Shown here: piece by piece, positions 47,018-54,282 of the stretch
How the letters are laid out: each line of letters begins with the position of its first letter
Position numbering within the stretch: position 1 is the stretch's first letter
Assembly (NCBI GenBank): GCA_022843905.1
Contig: JALHMT010000004.1
Location: forward strand, 67,205 to 131,204
DNA length: 64,000 nucleotides
Direction of reading: 5' to 3'
DNA from: Rubrivivax sp.
GTDB taxonomy: Bacteria > Pseudomonadota > Gammaproteobacteria > Burkholderiales > Burkholderiaceae_C
Translations under genes and position numbers: made by a program
The notes under the pieces: model-generated
Databases searched by the model: none
What the model saw: the letters and a program-made list of their open reading frames with translations, nothing else
What the model was told of the DNA's origin: nothing

Positions 47018-47037
47018 AAGGCGCCCTTGGGCGCCTT
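47018..47037. other. Second hairpin between flgF and flgG
   Basis: AAGGCGCC-CTTG-GGCGCCTT is a perfect 8-bp stem with a 4-base loop, 14 bases upstream (in transcription) of the terminator hairpin. It has no T-tract of its own. Confidence 0.6.
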
Positions 47038-47061
47038 GTGCAGCGAGCTCGCCCCAGGGCG

Positions 47062-47793
47062 TCAGCCGATCTGCGGTCCCAGAAGGCGCGATGCCGCCTG
47101 CTCGCGCTGTTCGGCGCCCTGCAGCATCTTCATCTGCTGCTCGAACTGGCGCGCCGCCGCGATCATCGCCACCATGGTCTCGACGGGACTGACGTTCGAC
47201 CCTTCGAGCGCGCCGCTCTGCAGACGTGCCGCCGCGTCGGCCGGCAGGTCGCCGTCGGCACCGCGGAACAGGCCGTCGTTGCCGCGCGTCAGCGGCGCCT
47301 CGGGCGTGACGAGCTTCAACCGCCCCACCACCTCGGGCGCGGCGTTGCCCAGCCGGGCGCTGACCGTGCCGTCAGCGGAGATCTCGGGCACCGCGCCGGC
47401 CGGCAGCGTGATGGGTCCACCGTCGCCGTTGACCGGCAGTCCGGACGGCGTGACCAAGGTGCCTTCGGCGTTCACCTGCAGTGCGCCGGCGCGGGTGTAG
47501 GCCTCGGTGCCGTCCAGCGCCTGCACGGCCAGCCAGGCGTTGCCGTCCATTGCCACGTCCAGCGGGTTGCCGGTGCTGCTGACCGGGCCCGGCTTGGCGT
47601 CGTAGCCGATGGTCGTCTCCAGCGCGAAGGCCCGTGTGGTGGCGCCGTCGCCAAGCACCGGCACGGCGCGGAAGGCCGCCATCTCGGCGCGGAATCCGGT
47701 GGTCGAGACGTTGGCCAGGTTGTTGGCCAGCACGTCCTGGCGCTGCATCGCGGCCTTGGCGCCCGACATCGACAGATAGATCAGGCGGTCCAT
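47062..47793 (-). CDS. flgF: Flagellar proximal rod protein FlgF
   Basis: A 243-residue rod protein. MDRLIYLSMSGAKAAMQRQD and NNLANVSTTGFRAEMAAFRA are typical, with the C-terminal EGSNVSPVETMVAMIAAARQ. It lies 28 bases after flgE. Confidence 0.95.
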   Translation of the reverse strand: MDRLIYLSMSGAKAAMQRQDVLANNLANVSTTGFRAEMAAFRAVPVLGDGATTRAFALETTIGYDAKPGPVSSTGNPLDVAMDGNAWLAVQALDGTEAYTRAGALQVNAEGTLVTPSGLPVNGDGGPITLPAGAVPEISADGTVSARLGNAAPEVVGRLKLVTPEAPLTRGNDGLFRGADGDLPADAAARLQSGALEGSNVSPVETMVAMIAAARQFEQQMKMLQGAEQREQAASRLLGPQIG

Positions 47794-47821
47794 GGTGATG
47801 CCTCAGTGAACGCCTGCCCGA

Positions 47822-49123
47822 TCAGCGCAGGTTGACCAGGGTCTGCATGACCTGGTCGATGGTCTTGACCGTCTGCGCGTTGGCCTGGTAGATGCGCTGC
47901 GCGGTGATCATCGACACCAGTTCGCCCGTGAGGTCGATGTTCGACTCTTCCAGCGCACCGGCCTGGATCTCGCCGGCCGAATTGGAGCCTGGAGCGTTGA
48001 CGACCTTGGCGCCCGAGGCGAAGCTGCTTTCCCAGGCATTGCCGCCCAGGGCCTTCAGCCCCTGCACGTTCGGGAAGTCGGCCAGCTGCAGCTGGTACAG
48101 GTTGATGAAGCGACCGTTGGAGTAGGACGCCTTGACGATGCCGCTGGAGTCGAAGGTGATGCCGGTCAGCTTGCCGAAGGCGTAGCCGTCCTGGCGCAGC
48201 TCGCTGATGGAAAAGCTGGCGCCGAACTGCGTCGCGTCGCCCATCTTGAAGGGCAGGTTGGTGAAGAGGGTCGGCTCGCTCTGCGGATCACGAGGGTCCA
48301 GGATCGTCAGCGTGGCCTCGACCGGCGAGGTGTCGGTCAGCCGGCCGTCAGGACCGAACTCGAGCTCGATGATGGGGGCAGGATCGTCGGTGGTCGGATC
48401 GTAGGCAGCGGTGCCCTTGTCGAAGGGCTTGCCGTTGATGGCGCCATAGACGGCCCAACGGTTGACGTCGGTCTTCTGGAAGAAGTAGGTCATGGTCAAG
48501 GGCACGCCCTGTCCGTCGTACACCGTCTGCGAGGTCGAGAAGTTGTAGCTGGCGGGATCGTTGAATTCGATGCGCGGCGTCTGCGTCGGCACGATGTCCT
48601 TGCCGGCGTCGAAGTTCATGGTCAGCCGGATGCCCTTCATGGCTTCCACGGCACCCTCGCCGGTCTTGATGGCGTTGCCGCCGCCCTGCGGCAGCCGGAT
48701 GGACTCGGGCTCGCCTTCCGCACGGCTCACGCTCTCGTCCCAGGGCTTGGCCAGGAGCTGCATGCCCTGGCTGTTGACCACGAAGTCGTTGCGGTCGAGC
48801 TTGAACTGGCCGTTGCGCGTGTAGACCTCGCGGCCCGCCTGGTCCTTCACCATGAAGAAGCCGCGACCATTGATGGCCAGGTCCATGGTGTTCTCGGTGG
48901 CCGAGATGTTGCCCTGGGTGAACTGCTGGGCGATGTCGCCGATGGTCACGCCGATGCCGGCACCGGCCGCGCCGGTGCCGTTGAGCGAGGCAGCGAACAT
49001 GCTGGAGAACTCGGCACGCGACGCCTTCGAGCCGATCGTGCTGGCGTTGGCGATGTTGTTGCCGATGACTTCCAGGCTCTTGGAAGTGGCATTCAGCCCG
49101 GAAAGACCTTGTTGAAAGCTCAT
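47822..49123 (-). CDS. flgE: Flagellar hook protein FlgE
   Basis: The 433-residue hook subunit, polymerised outside the cell. The N-terminus has SFQQGLSGLNATSKSLEVIG and NNIANASTIGSKASRAEFSS, with the hook-basal body domain near the C-terminus (LEESNIDLTGELVSMITAQR). It lies 9 bases after flgD. Confidence 0.97.
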   Translation of the reverse strand: MSFQQGLSGLNATSKSLEVIGNNIANASTIGSKASRAEFSSMFAASLNGTGAAGAGIGVTIGDIAQQFTQGNISATENTMDLAINGRGFFMVKDQAGREVYTRNGQFKLDRNDFVVNSQGMQLLAKPWDESVSRAEGEPESIRLPQGGGNAIKTGEGAVEAMKGIRLTMNFDAGKDIVPTQTPRIEFNDPASYNFSTSQTVYDGQGVPLTMTYFFQKTDVNRWAVYGAINGKPFDKGTAAYDPTTDDPAPIIELEFGPDGRLTDTSPVEATLTILDPRDPQSEPTLFTNLPFKMGDATQFGASFSISELRQDGYAFGKLTGITFDSSGIVKASYSNGRFINLYQLQLADFPNVQGLKALGGNAWESSFASGAKVVNAPGSNSAGEIQAGALEESNIDLTGELVSMITAQRIYQANAQTVKTIDQVMQTLVNLR

Positions 49124-49132
49124 GAGGGGTCC

Positions 49133-49786
49133 TCAGTTGAAGGCTTTGATCTGGTTGTAGGTGACGCTGCCGCTGGCCAGCAGTTCCAGCTGGAGCTGCG
49201 GGCCGCCGGTGAGCACGGCCTGCACGCGGTCGTACATGTAGGAGGTGGCAGCCACGGGCTGGGTGCCCGACAGCGCAGTCACCTTGAAGCTGGACACCAG
49301 GGCCGGGTCGAGGCCCTCCGGCAGGCTCCAGGTGAATCCGTGCTGGCCTGCGCCCTGCGCACCCAGCTTCAGGGTGTCCAGCGTGGCGCCTGCGCCGCTG
49401 AGGATCTCGACGCGCACGCTGTCGGCTGCCGCGTCCAGTTCGAACGCGCCCCGGGTGTTGCCTTCGGCGTCCAGCCTCAGCTTGTTGCCGTCGATCACCA
49501 CATCGCGGCCGACCAGCGCCGCGCCTTGCATGGTCTGGGTCTGCGCGAAGCCGGCGCTCATGGCCTCGATGCTCTTGTTCAGCTTCTCGATGCCCGAGAC
49601 GGTGCTGATCTGCGCCATCTGGCTGGTGACTTCGGCGTTGTCCAGCGGATTCAGCGGGTCCTGGTTCTTCATCTGCGCCACCAGCAGCTTGAGGAAGCGG
49701 TCCGAGGCGTCGGCCTCCGACTTCTTGGTGGACGACGCAGAGGCCGAGCTGTTGAGGCTGGCGGTGGAGTCGATCGAGATGGTCAT
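49133..49786 (-). CDS. flgD: Flagellar hook-capping protein
   Basis: A 217-residue scaffold that caps the growing hook. The signature FLKLLVAQMKNQDPLNPLDN and EVTSQMAQISTVSGIEKLN are present, followed by an FlgD-Ig-like C-terminal part. It lies 22 bases after flgC. Confidence 0.96.
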   Translation of the reverse strand: MTISIDSTASLNSSASASSTKKSEADASDRFLKLLVAQMKNQDPLNPLDNAEVTSQMAQISTVSGIEKLNKSIEAMSAGFAQTQTMQGAALVGRDVVIDGNKLRLDAEGNTRGAFELDAAADSVRVEILSGAGATLDTLKLGAQGAGQHGFTWSLPEGLDPALVSSFKVTALSGTQPVAATSYMYDRVQAVLTGGPQLQLELLASGSVTYNQIKAFN

Positions 49787-49808
49787 GGCGTGCTTCCGTC
49801 AGGTCAGG

Positions 49809-50228
49809 TCAGGTCTGGCCGAGCTGAAGGGTCTTCAGCAACAGGCCGCGGGCCGTGTTCATGACCTCGACGTTGTTCTGGTAGGAACGCGAGGCCGAGA
49901 TCATGTTGACCATCTCCTCCACCGCGTTCACGTTGCTGTAGGTGACGTAGCCCTCGGCGTCGGCGCTCGGATGCTGCGGGTTGAGCACCTTGCGGCCGGG
50001 CGTGTTGTCCTCGGCCACGGTGGACACGCGCACCCCGGCCGCTGCCTCGGCCTGCCGGCCCTGGCCCATCAGCACGGTCTCGAAGACCACCTGGCGAGAC
50101 TTGTAGGCCGTGCCGTCGGGGCCGGCCACCGTGTCCACGTTGGCGAGGTTCGAGGAGACGGCGTTCAGCCGCTGGCTCTGTGCGCTGACGGCACTGCCGG
50201 AAACTTCGAAGATCCGCATCAAGCTCAT
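49809..50228 (-). CDS. flgC: Flagellar proximal rod protein FlgC
   Basis: A 139-residue rod protein. MSLMRIFEVSGSAVSAQSQR and NAVSSNLANVDTVAGPDGTA at the N-terminus and VNAVEEMVNMISASRSYQNN at the C-terminus identify it. It begins 5 bases after the flgB stop. Confidence 0.96.
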   Translation of the reverse strand: MSLMRIFEVSGSAVSAQSQRLNAVSSNLANVDTVAGPDGTAYKSRQVVFETVLMGQGRQAEAAAGVRVSTVAEDNTPGRKVLNPQHPSADAEGYVTYSNVNAVEEMVNMISASRSYQNNVEVMNTARGLLLKTLQLGQT

Positions 50229-50233
50229 TCAGT

Positions 50234-50653
50234 TCACCCCCCGTTGTGGCTCTTCATCGCGTCGAGCATCGTGCGCACGCTGCCGTTGATGAAGCGCAGC
50301 GTGGCTTCGTACTTGACGGAGTTGTCGACGAAGCTGGCGCGTTCGCGGTCCATGTCGACGGTGTTGCCGTCGAGACTGGTCTGGCTCGGCATCGCGTAGT
50401 TCAGCGGCGGTTCGTACTTCGAGGAGACCGCGCCGGTGAAGACATCGCCCGTGATGGGCCCGCCGAGCGCACCACCTCGGCCGGAGACAGCGCTGGTGGC
50501 GTTGCGCAGCGCAGCGGCGAAGTCGAAGTCGCGCGCCTGGTAACCCGGCGTATCGGCGTTGGCGATGTTGCTGGCCACCACACGCTGACGTTCGGCGCGC
50601 AGCTGCAGGGCCTGCGACTGGAAGTCGAGCGTCCCGGTCAGGCGTAGGATCAT
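50234..50653 (-). CDS. flgB: Flagellar proximal rod protein FlgB
   Basis: The 139-residue rod protein and first gene of the flgB-L operon. LRAERQRVVASNIANADTPG is the family motif and SVKYEATLRFINGSVRTMLD ends the protein. The frame is open far upstream (to 51397), but ATG 50653 gives the usual length. The 180-base divergent gap to flgA should hold FlhDC-dependent promoters; I could not pick out a firm site. Confidence 0.95.
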   Translation of the reverse strand: MILRLTGTLDFQSQALQLRAERQRVVASNIANADTPGYQARDFDFAAALRNATSAVSGRGGALGGPITGDVFTGAVSSKYEPPLNYAMPSQTSLDGNTVDMDRERASFVDNSVKYEATLRFINGSVRTMLDAMKSHNGG

Positions 50654-50833
50654 GGGCGGCTCCTGGTGCGGTGGCGGGTGTGTCCGGCGCCTGCACGCGA
50701 AGCACGCGGCGCAAGGGCTGGACAGCTCGGCGGATTGTTGAGTCGGCAGCCCTCGGGGCAGGTCTCGAATAGCGGCCTGAAGCGCGTGCATTTCCAGCCC
50801 TGGCGGCCAGCGCCCCCGGCTACATTGGTCGGC

Positions 50834-51577
50834 GTGAAACTGCCCTCTCCTCCTGCCCGTCGCCGGGCCCTTCGCAACGCCAGCGGCCCTGTGCTGTTCG
50901 CCGCGCTGGTCTGCGTCAGCAGCGTGCTGAGGGCCCAGCCTGCGGCCTCGGGCCTGTTGCCGGCCCACCTCGCGCAGGTCGAAGCCGTGGCGCAGGCCTC
51001 GGCGCGCGTGGCCAGCCCTCCCGGCGCGCGCATCGAGGTCCAGCTGGGTGCGCCCGACCCCCGACTCCGGCTGGCGCCCTGCCTGAAGGCCGAGGCCTAT
51101 CTCGCACCGGGCCAGCCGTCCTTGGGGCGCACCCGCGTCGGCCTGCGCTGCGTGAGCGGCGCCATCGCCTGGAACATCACCCTGCCCGTCAGCATCGCCG
51201 CCTTCGCGCCGGCCGTGGTCGTTCGTGGCGCCTTGCCCGCCGGCACCGTGCTGGCATCGGAACATCTTCAGCTGGCCGACGTGGACTGGGGCGCCGGCAC
51301 GGCCATCGCCGACGGCGCCGGCCTGATCGGGCGCGAACTGCAGCGCCCCCTGAATGCCGGGCAGGCCTTGCGGGGCAGCGATCTCAAGACCCGCCAATGG
51401 TTCAGCGCCGGCGAGACCGTGCAGGTGGTCGCACGCGGCGCCGGATTCAGCGTCAGTTCGGAGGGCCAGGCGCTGTCACATGGTCTCGAAGGCCAGCCTG
51501 TGCGCGTGCGCACGACCTCCGGTCGGGTCATCAACGGCCGCGCTGTCGGCGACCGACAGGTCGAGGTGGTCTTGTGA
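50834..51577 (+). CDS. flgA: Flagellar basal body P-ring formation protein FlgA
   Basis: A 247-residue periplasmic chaperone for P-ring (FlgI) assembly. GTG 50834 gives a signal peptide (RRRALRN, then ALVCVSSVLRAQP). The mature SAF-like domain has LPAGTVLASEHLQLADVDWG and the C-terminal GETVQVVARGAGFSVSSEGQ. The longer in-frame start at 50666 would push the signal peptide inside the protein. It is divergent from flgB. Confidence 0.92.
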   Translation: MKLPSPPARRRALRNASGPVLFAALVCVSSVLRAQPAASGLLPAHLAQVEAVAQASARVASPPGARIEVQLGAPDPRLRLAPCLKAEAYLAPGQPSLGRTRVGLRCVSGAIAWNITLPVSIAAFAPAVVVRGALPAGTVLASEHLQLADVDWGAGTAIADGAGLIGRELQRPLNAGQALRGSDLKTRQWFSAGETVQVVARGAGFSVSSEGQALSHGLEGQPVRVRTTSGRVINGRAVGDRQVEVVL

Positions 51578-51634
51578 ACCCCTCGAGGACCCCCCTGTTC
51601 GCGGGGGCAAATGCAAGAATCGGCAACCGGGCCC

Positions 51635-51662
51635 TAAAGTCGGGTCTCGCTTGTTCCGATAG
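51635..51662 (+). promoter_or_regulatory. Sigma28 (FliA) promoter of flgM
   Basis: TAAA (51635-51638), 16 bases, then TCCGATAG (51655-51662), close to the consensus TAAA-N15-GCCGATAA. It lies 51 bases before the preferred flgM start. Confidence 0.75.
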
Positions 51663-51713
51663 CACGAGCATCAGAAGCGGATTGCCCGGTGGGCTGGTCC
51701 GATGGAGTTCAAC

Positions 51714-52001
51714 ATGAAGATCGTTCCTCTCGACACGAAGCTGGCGGCCTTGAATCCGGTGAGCGAGCGCAAGACGCCCGCACAGGCCGGCACGCCCAGC
51801 ACGGCCAAGCCCAGCACCGAGGTTCAACTGTCGGAAGCCGCCCAGCTCGCGGCCAAGCAGCTCGATGCCGGGTTCGACGCCGAGAAGGTGCAGCGCATGG
51901 CGCAGGCCATCAAGAACGGCAGCTTCGAGGTCAACCCCGACGCGATCGCCGACAAGTTGATCGCCAATGCCCGCGAGCAACTGGCCAAGACCTACCGCTG
52001 A
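51714..52001 (+). CDS. flgM: Anti-sigma28 factor FlgM
   Basis: A 95-residue inhibitor that holds FliA until it is exported through the finished hook. The C-terminal sigma-binding half contains VQLSEAAQLAAKQ and RMAQAIKNGSFEVNPDAIAD, then KLIANARE. ATG 51714 (MKIVPLDTKL) is preferred because GGAG lies 5 bases upstream; an in-frame ATG at 51702 has no ribosome-binding site. The sigma28 promoter gives the usual feedback loop. Confidence 0.93.
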   Translation: MKIVPLDTKLAALNPVSERKTPAQAGTPSTAKPSTEVQLSEAAQLAAKQLDAGFDAEKVQRMAQAIKNGSFEVNPDAIADKLIANAREQLAKTYR

Positions 52002-52014
52002 TCGGAGCTGATCG

Positions 52015-52413
52015 ATGTTCAGCTCCCTCCCAGAGGTGCGTGCGGTGGCCCGTGTGGCCGAGCTCGAGCCCGCCGTGGCGCGGCTGGAGTTCCACTTGCA
52101 GTCCCTCGCCGCGGCCATGTGCAGGCACGACGCCGCAGCCATCGAGATCGAGGCAGGCGCTCTGCACAAGGCGCTGGCCTTCGCCCTGGGCGAGTTCGGC
52201 CAGGCAGCGCGCGAAGGCGGCGCCCCGCCGCAGCTACGCCAGCGCCTGATCGCCGCCAGCGGCCAGGTCGCCGCCCTGCGCGAAGGCCTGGCCCGCGCCA
52301 CCGCATCGCTCGACCGCGCCATCGACGTGCTGTTGCCCGAACACGGCGCACAAGGCATTTACGATCTGCACGGCGCCAGCATGCGCCACAGCTCCGGCGG
52401 CGTGCAGGCCTGA
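52015..52413 (+). CDS. flgN: Flagellar export chaperone FlgN
   Basis: A 132-residue helical cytoplasmic chaperone for FlgK and FlgL. There is little motif to cite, but size, helical pattern, the start with GGAG 6 bases upstream, and the position directly after flgM support it. The C-terminus has YDLHGASMRHSSGG. A terminator follows. Confidence 0.85.
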   Translation: MFSSLPEVRAVARVAELEPAVARLEFHLQSLAAAMCRHDAAAIEIEAGALHKALAFALGEFGQAAREGGAPPQLRQRLIAASGQVAALREGLARATASLDRAIDVLLPEHGAQGIYDLHGASMRHSSGGVQA

Positions 52414-52432
52414 CCCCCCCGACCCACGACAA

Positions 52433-52455
52433 AGCGGCCCCAGGGCCGCTTTTTT
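52433..52455 (+). terminator. Intrinsic terminator after flgN
   Basis: AGCGGCC-CCAG-GGCCGCT (52433-52450) followed by TTTTT (52451-52455). It ends the flgA-M-N transcript 19 bases after the flgN stop. Confidence 0.85.
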
Positions 52456-52480
52456 GTGGTCAGCTCGATCCAGCCGCACC

Positions 52481-52522
52481 GAGTTCCAGAGGGTCTTCCC
52501 CGAATTCCAGAGGGTCTTCCCC
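52481..52522. repeat. 21-bp direct tandem repeat
   Basis: GAGTTCCAGAGGGTCTTCCC+C (52481-52501) and GAATTCCAGAGGGTCTTCCC+C (52502-52522) differ at one base. They lie in the flgN-fliA gap just after the terminator. Confidence 0.85.
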
Positions 52523-52531
52523 CCGGGGACA

Positions 52532-52690
52532 GACCGCCGCAGGCGGTCAGGGGGAGCAGCGCCTCCGAAGCGGGCCGAACCCGATCCGGGTCTCCCGGTC
52601 GGGTTCGGAGCCCCCTTGGGGCCGAGCCCGGACGCAGGGCGTCCAGTGGACGGCCTGCGCCTGGCGAGGGGCGAATGGCTTGCCATTCGC
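52532..52690. repeat. Cluster of hairpins / dispersed repeat, copy D (flgN-fliA gap)
   Basis: This fills most of the 321-base convergent gap 52414-52734, which holds no gene. Perfect stems: GACCGCC/GGCGGTC (52532-52548), CCGAACCCGA/TCGGGTTCGG (52575-52608) with inner CCGGG/CCCGG and a one-base bulge, GGACGC/GCGTCC (52630-52644) and GCGAATGG/CCATTCGC (52671-52690). The second stem and the CCCCCTTGGGG beside it resemble the element between motA and motB. Confidence 0.7.
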
Positions 52691-52734
52691 GCGCCCTGCA
52701 AGGGCGGCCGCCCCAGCGGCCGGGGGCCGTCACT

Positions 52735-53448
52735 TCACCATTCGCGCAACTTGGTCCTCAAGCGGGCGATCGACTGGCTGTGCAGCTGGCACACACGACT
52801 CTCGGTGACGCCCAGCACCGCGGCGATCTCCTTGAGGTTCATGTCGTGCTCGTAGTACATGCTCATCACGTACTGCTCGCGCTCGGGCAGGTTCTTGATC
52901 GCGTCGACCAGGGCCTGGCGCATGCGCTGGTCTTCCAGTCGGTTCAGCGGGCTGGTCTCTTCGGTGGCGACGTGGCGGTCGAGGAAGTCGTCGTCGCCCT
53001 CGTCGCCGCTCATGTCTTCCAGGTAGATCAGCTGGGTGCCCCGCACCTTGTTCAGCAGCTCCTGGTACTCGGTCAGCGACAGCCCCATCTCGCGCGCGAT
53101 TTCTCCCTCGTGCGGCGCACGCCCCAGCCGCTGCTCCAGCTTGTGCACGGCGGTTTCGATGGAACGCTGGTGGCGACGGTCACCGCGGCTCATCCAGTCG
53201 TTGCCGCGCAACTCGTCGAGCATCGCACCGCGGATGCGCTGGGTGGCGAAGGTCTCGAACTGCACGCCCTGCGCCGCGTCGAAGCGCGACAGCGCATCGG
53301 ACAGGCCGATCATGCCGACCTGGATGAGGTCGTCCAGCTCGACGTTGGCCGGCAGCTTGGCGATCATCTGGTGCGCCAGTCGGCGCACCAGCGGGCTGTA
53401 CTGCTTCAGCAGGGCGCCTGTATCGAGTTGTCCCTTGGCGGTGTACAT
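52735..53448 (-). CDS. fliA: RNA polymerase sigma28 factor FliA
   Basis: A 237-residue flagellar sigma factor. Region 2 has ANVELDDLIQVGMIGLSDAL and FETFATQRIRGAMLDELRGN; region 4 has LPEREQYVMSMYYEHDMNLK and GVTESRVCQLHSQSIARLR. It directs transcription of late flagellar and chemotaxis genes, consistent with sigma28 motifs before flgM, cheY and motA. It is the last gene of the flhB-A-F-G-fliA run, starting 18 bases after flhG. Confidence 0.98.
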   Translation of the reverse strand: MYTAKGQLDTGALLKQYSPLVRRLAHQMIAKLPANVELDDLIQVGMIGLSDALSRFDAAQGVQFETFATQRIRGAMLDELRGNDWMSRGDRRHQRSIETAVHKLEQRLGRAPHEGEIAREMGLSLTEYQELLNKVRGTQLIYLEDMSGDEGDDDFLDRHVATEETSPLNRLEDQRMRQALVDAIKNLPEREQYVMSMYYEHDMNLKEIAAVLGVTESRVCQLHSQSIARLRTKLREW

Positions 53449-53466
53449 GGATCGGGCTCCGGGTGA

Positions 53467-54267
53467 TCAGTTCATCGTCGCGGGCCAGCCGAGGCGGCCC
53501 GCTGCAGGCACCGAAGCGCCCACGGGCAGCGACGGTGACAGCGTTATCTGGAGCTGCTGGGACAACAGCTCCGTGAGGTCGGGGGCGGGCGCATCGGCCA
53601 CGTCGGCCGCGGGGTCCACCACCGCGCTGCCGTGGAGCACGGCACCGAGAAAGTTCTCCAGGCACTCCGACATGCTGGTGGCCACGGCGCGTGCGGCGCG
53701 GCTGCCCTCGGCGGCGCACATCAGCAGGTCGAAGGTCATCAGGCCGCAGCGCTGGGCCAGGATCTTGGCCGCCGCGTAGGCATGCTTGGCGCTTTCGGGG
53801 TGGTCCCCGCACAGCAGCAGCGGGCGCACCTCGGCGCGCTGGAAGATGCGTGCCAGGTCGGCGGGCTCGCCGTACAGGACGATCACGGCCGCCTGCGGCG
53901 CGGCGTTGCACAGCACCTGCAGCAGGGCCTCGGCCGAGCCGCGGGTGTTGACGTGGCGCCGCGGCAGGCCACGCGCGGCCAGGTAGAAGGTGTGCTCATC
54001 GAGACGCTCGACGCAGGTCGCCAGGTCGATCCAGGCGGCGTCCGACAGGGCCGGCGACTGGTCCGAGGCATCCACCAGCAGCACCGGCACGCGCGCGGCG
54101 GCGAACACCGTCGTCACCCGTTCCAGCGCCACGCTGCCGAAGGGCACGTGCGGGTTGGCCACCAGGGGGATGAAGCGCCGCACACGCCCGGCGAACATCC
54201 GGCGCAGGCCGTCGGCCTGGTCCAGCGGCGCGGCTCCGGTGCCGGGGAAGCTGTCGAGAACACTCAT
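53467..54267 (-). CDS. flhG: FlhG-like protein lacking a Walker A loop
   Basis: A 266-residue protein between flhF and fliA, the flhG position. The N-terminal DQADGLRRMF fits the DQAxxLR helix by which FlhG activates the FlhF GTPase. Where FlhG/MinD proteins have KGGVGKT, this one reads LVANPHVPFGSVALERV: strand and helix are recognisable but the P-loop lysines are gone. LLVDASDQSPALSD replaces the usual Walker B. It is therefore unlikely to bind ATP as FlhG does. The C-terminal tail is Pro/Ala-rich. Identity rests on position plus the DQA motif. Confidence 0.75.
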   Translation of the reverse strand: MSVLDSFPGTGAAPLDQADGLRRMFAGRVRRFIPLVANPHVPFGSVALERVTTVFAAARVPVLLVDASDQSPALSDAAWIDLATCVERLDEHTFYLAARGLPRRHVNTRGSAEALLQVLCNAAPQAAVIVLYGEPADLARIFQRAEVRPLLLCGDHPESAKHAYAAAKILAQRCGLMTFDLLMCAAEGSRAARAVATSMSECLENFLGAVLHGSAVVDPAADVADAPAPDLTELLSQQLQITLSPSLPVGASVPAAGRLGWPATMN

Positions 54268-54282
54268 GTGATGTCGCAGCGC

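Noticed and set aside
50654..50833. Sigma54-type promoter for flgB
   Set aside because: No GG-N10-GC element with adequate flanks was found, and the presence of flhC points to FlhDC/sigma70 control instead.
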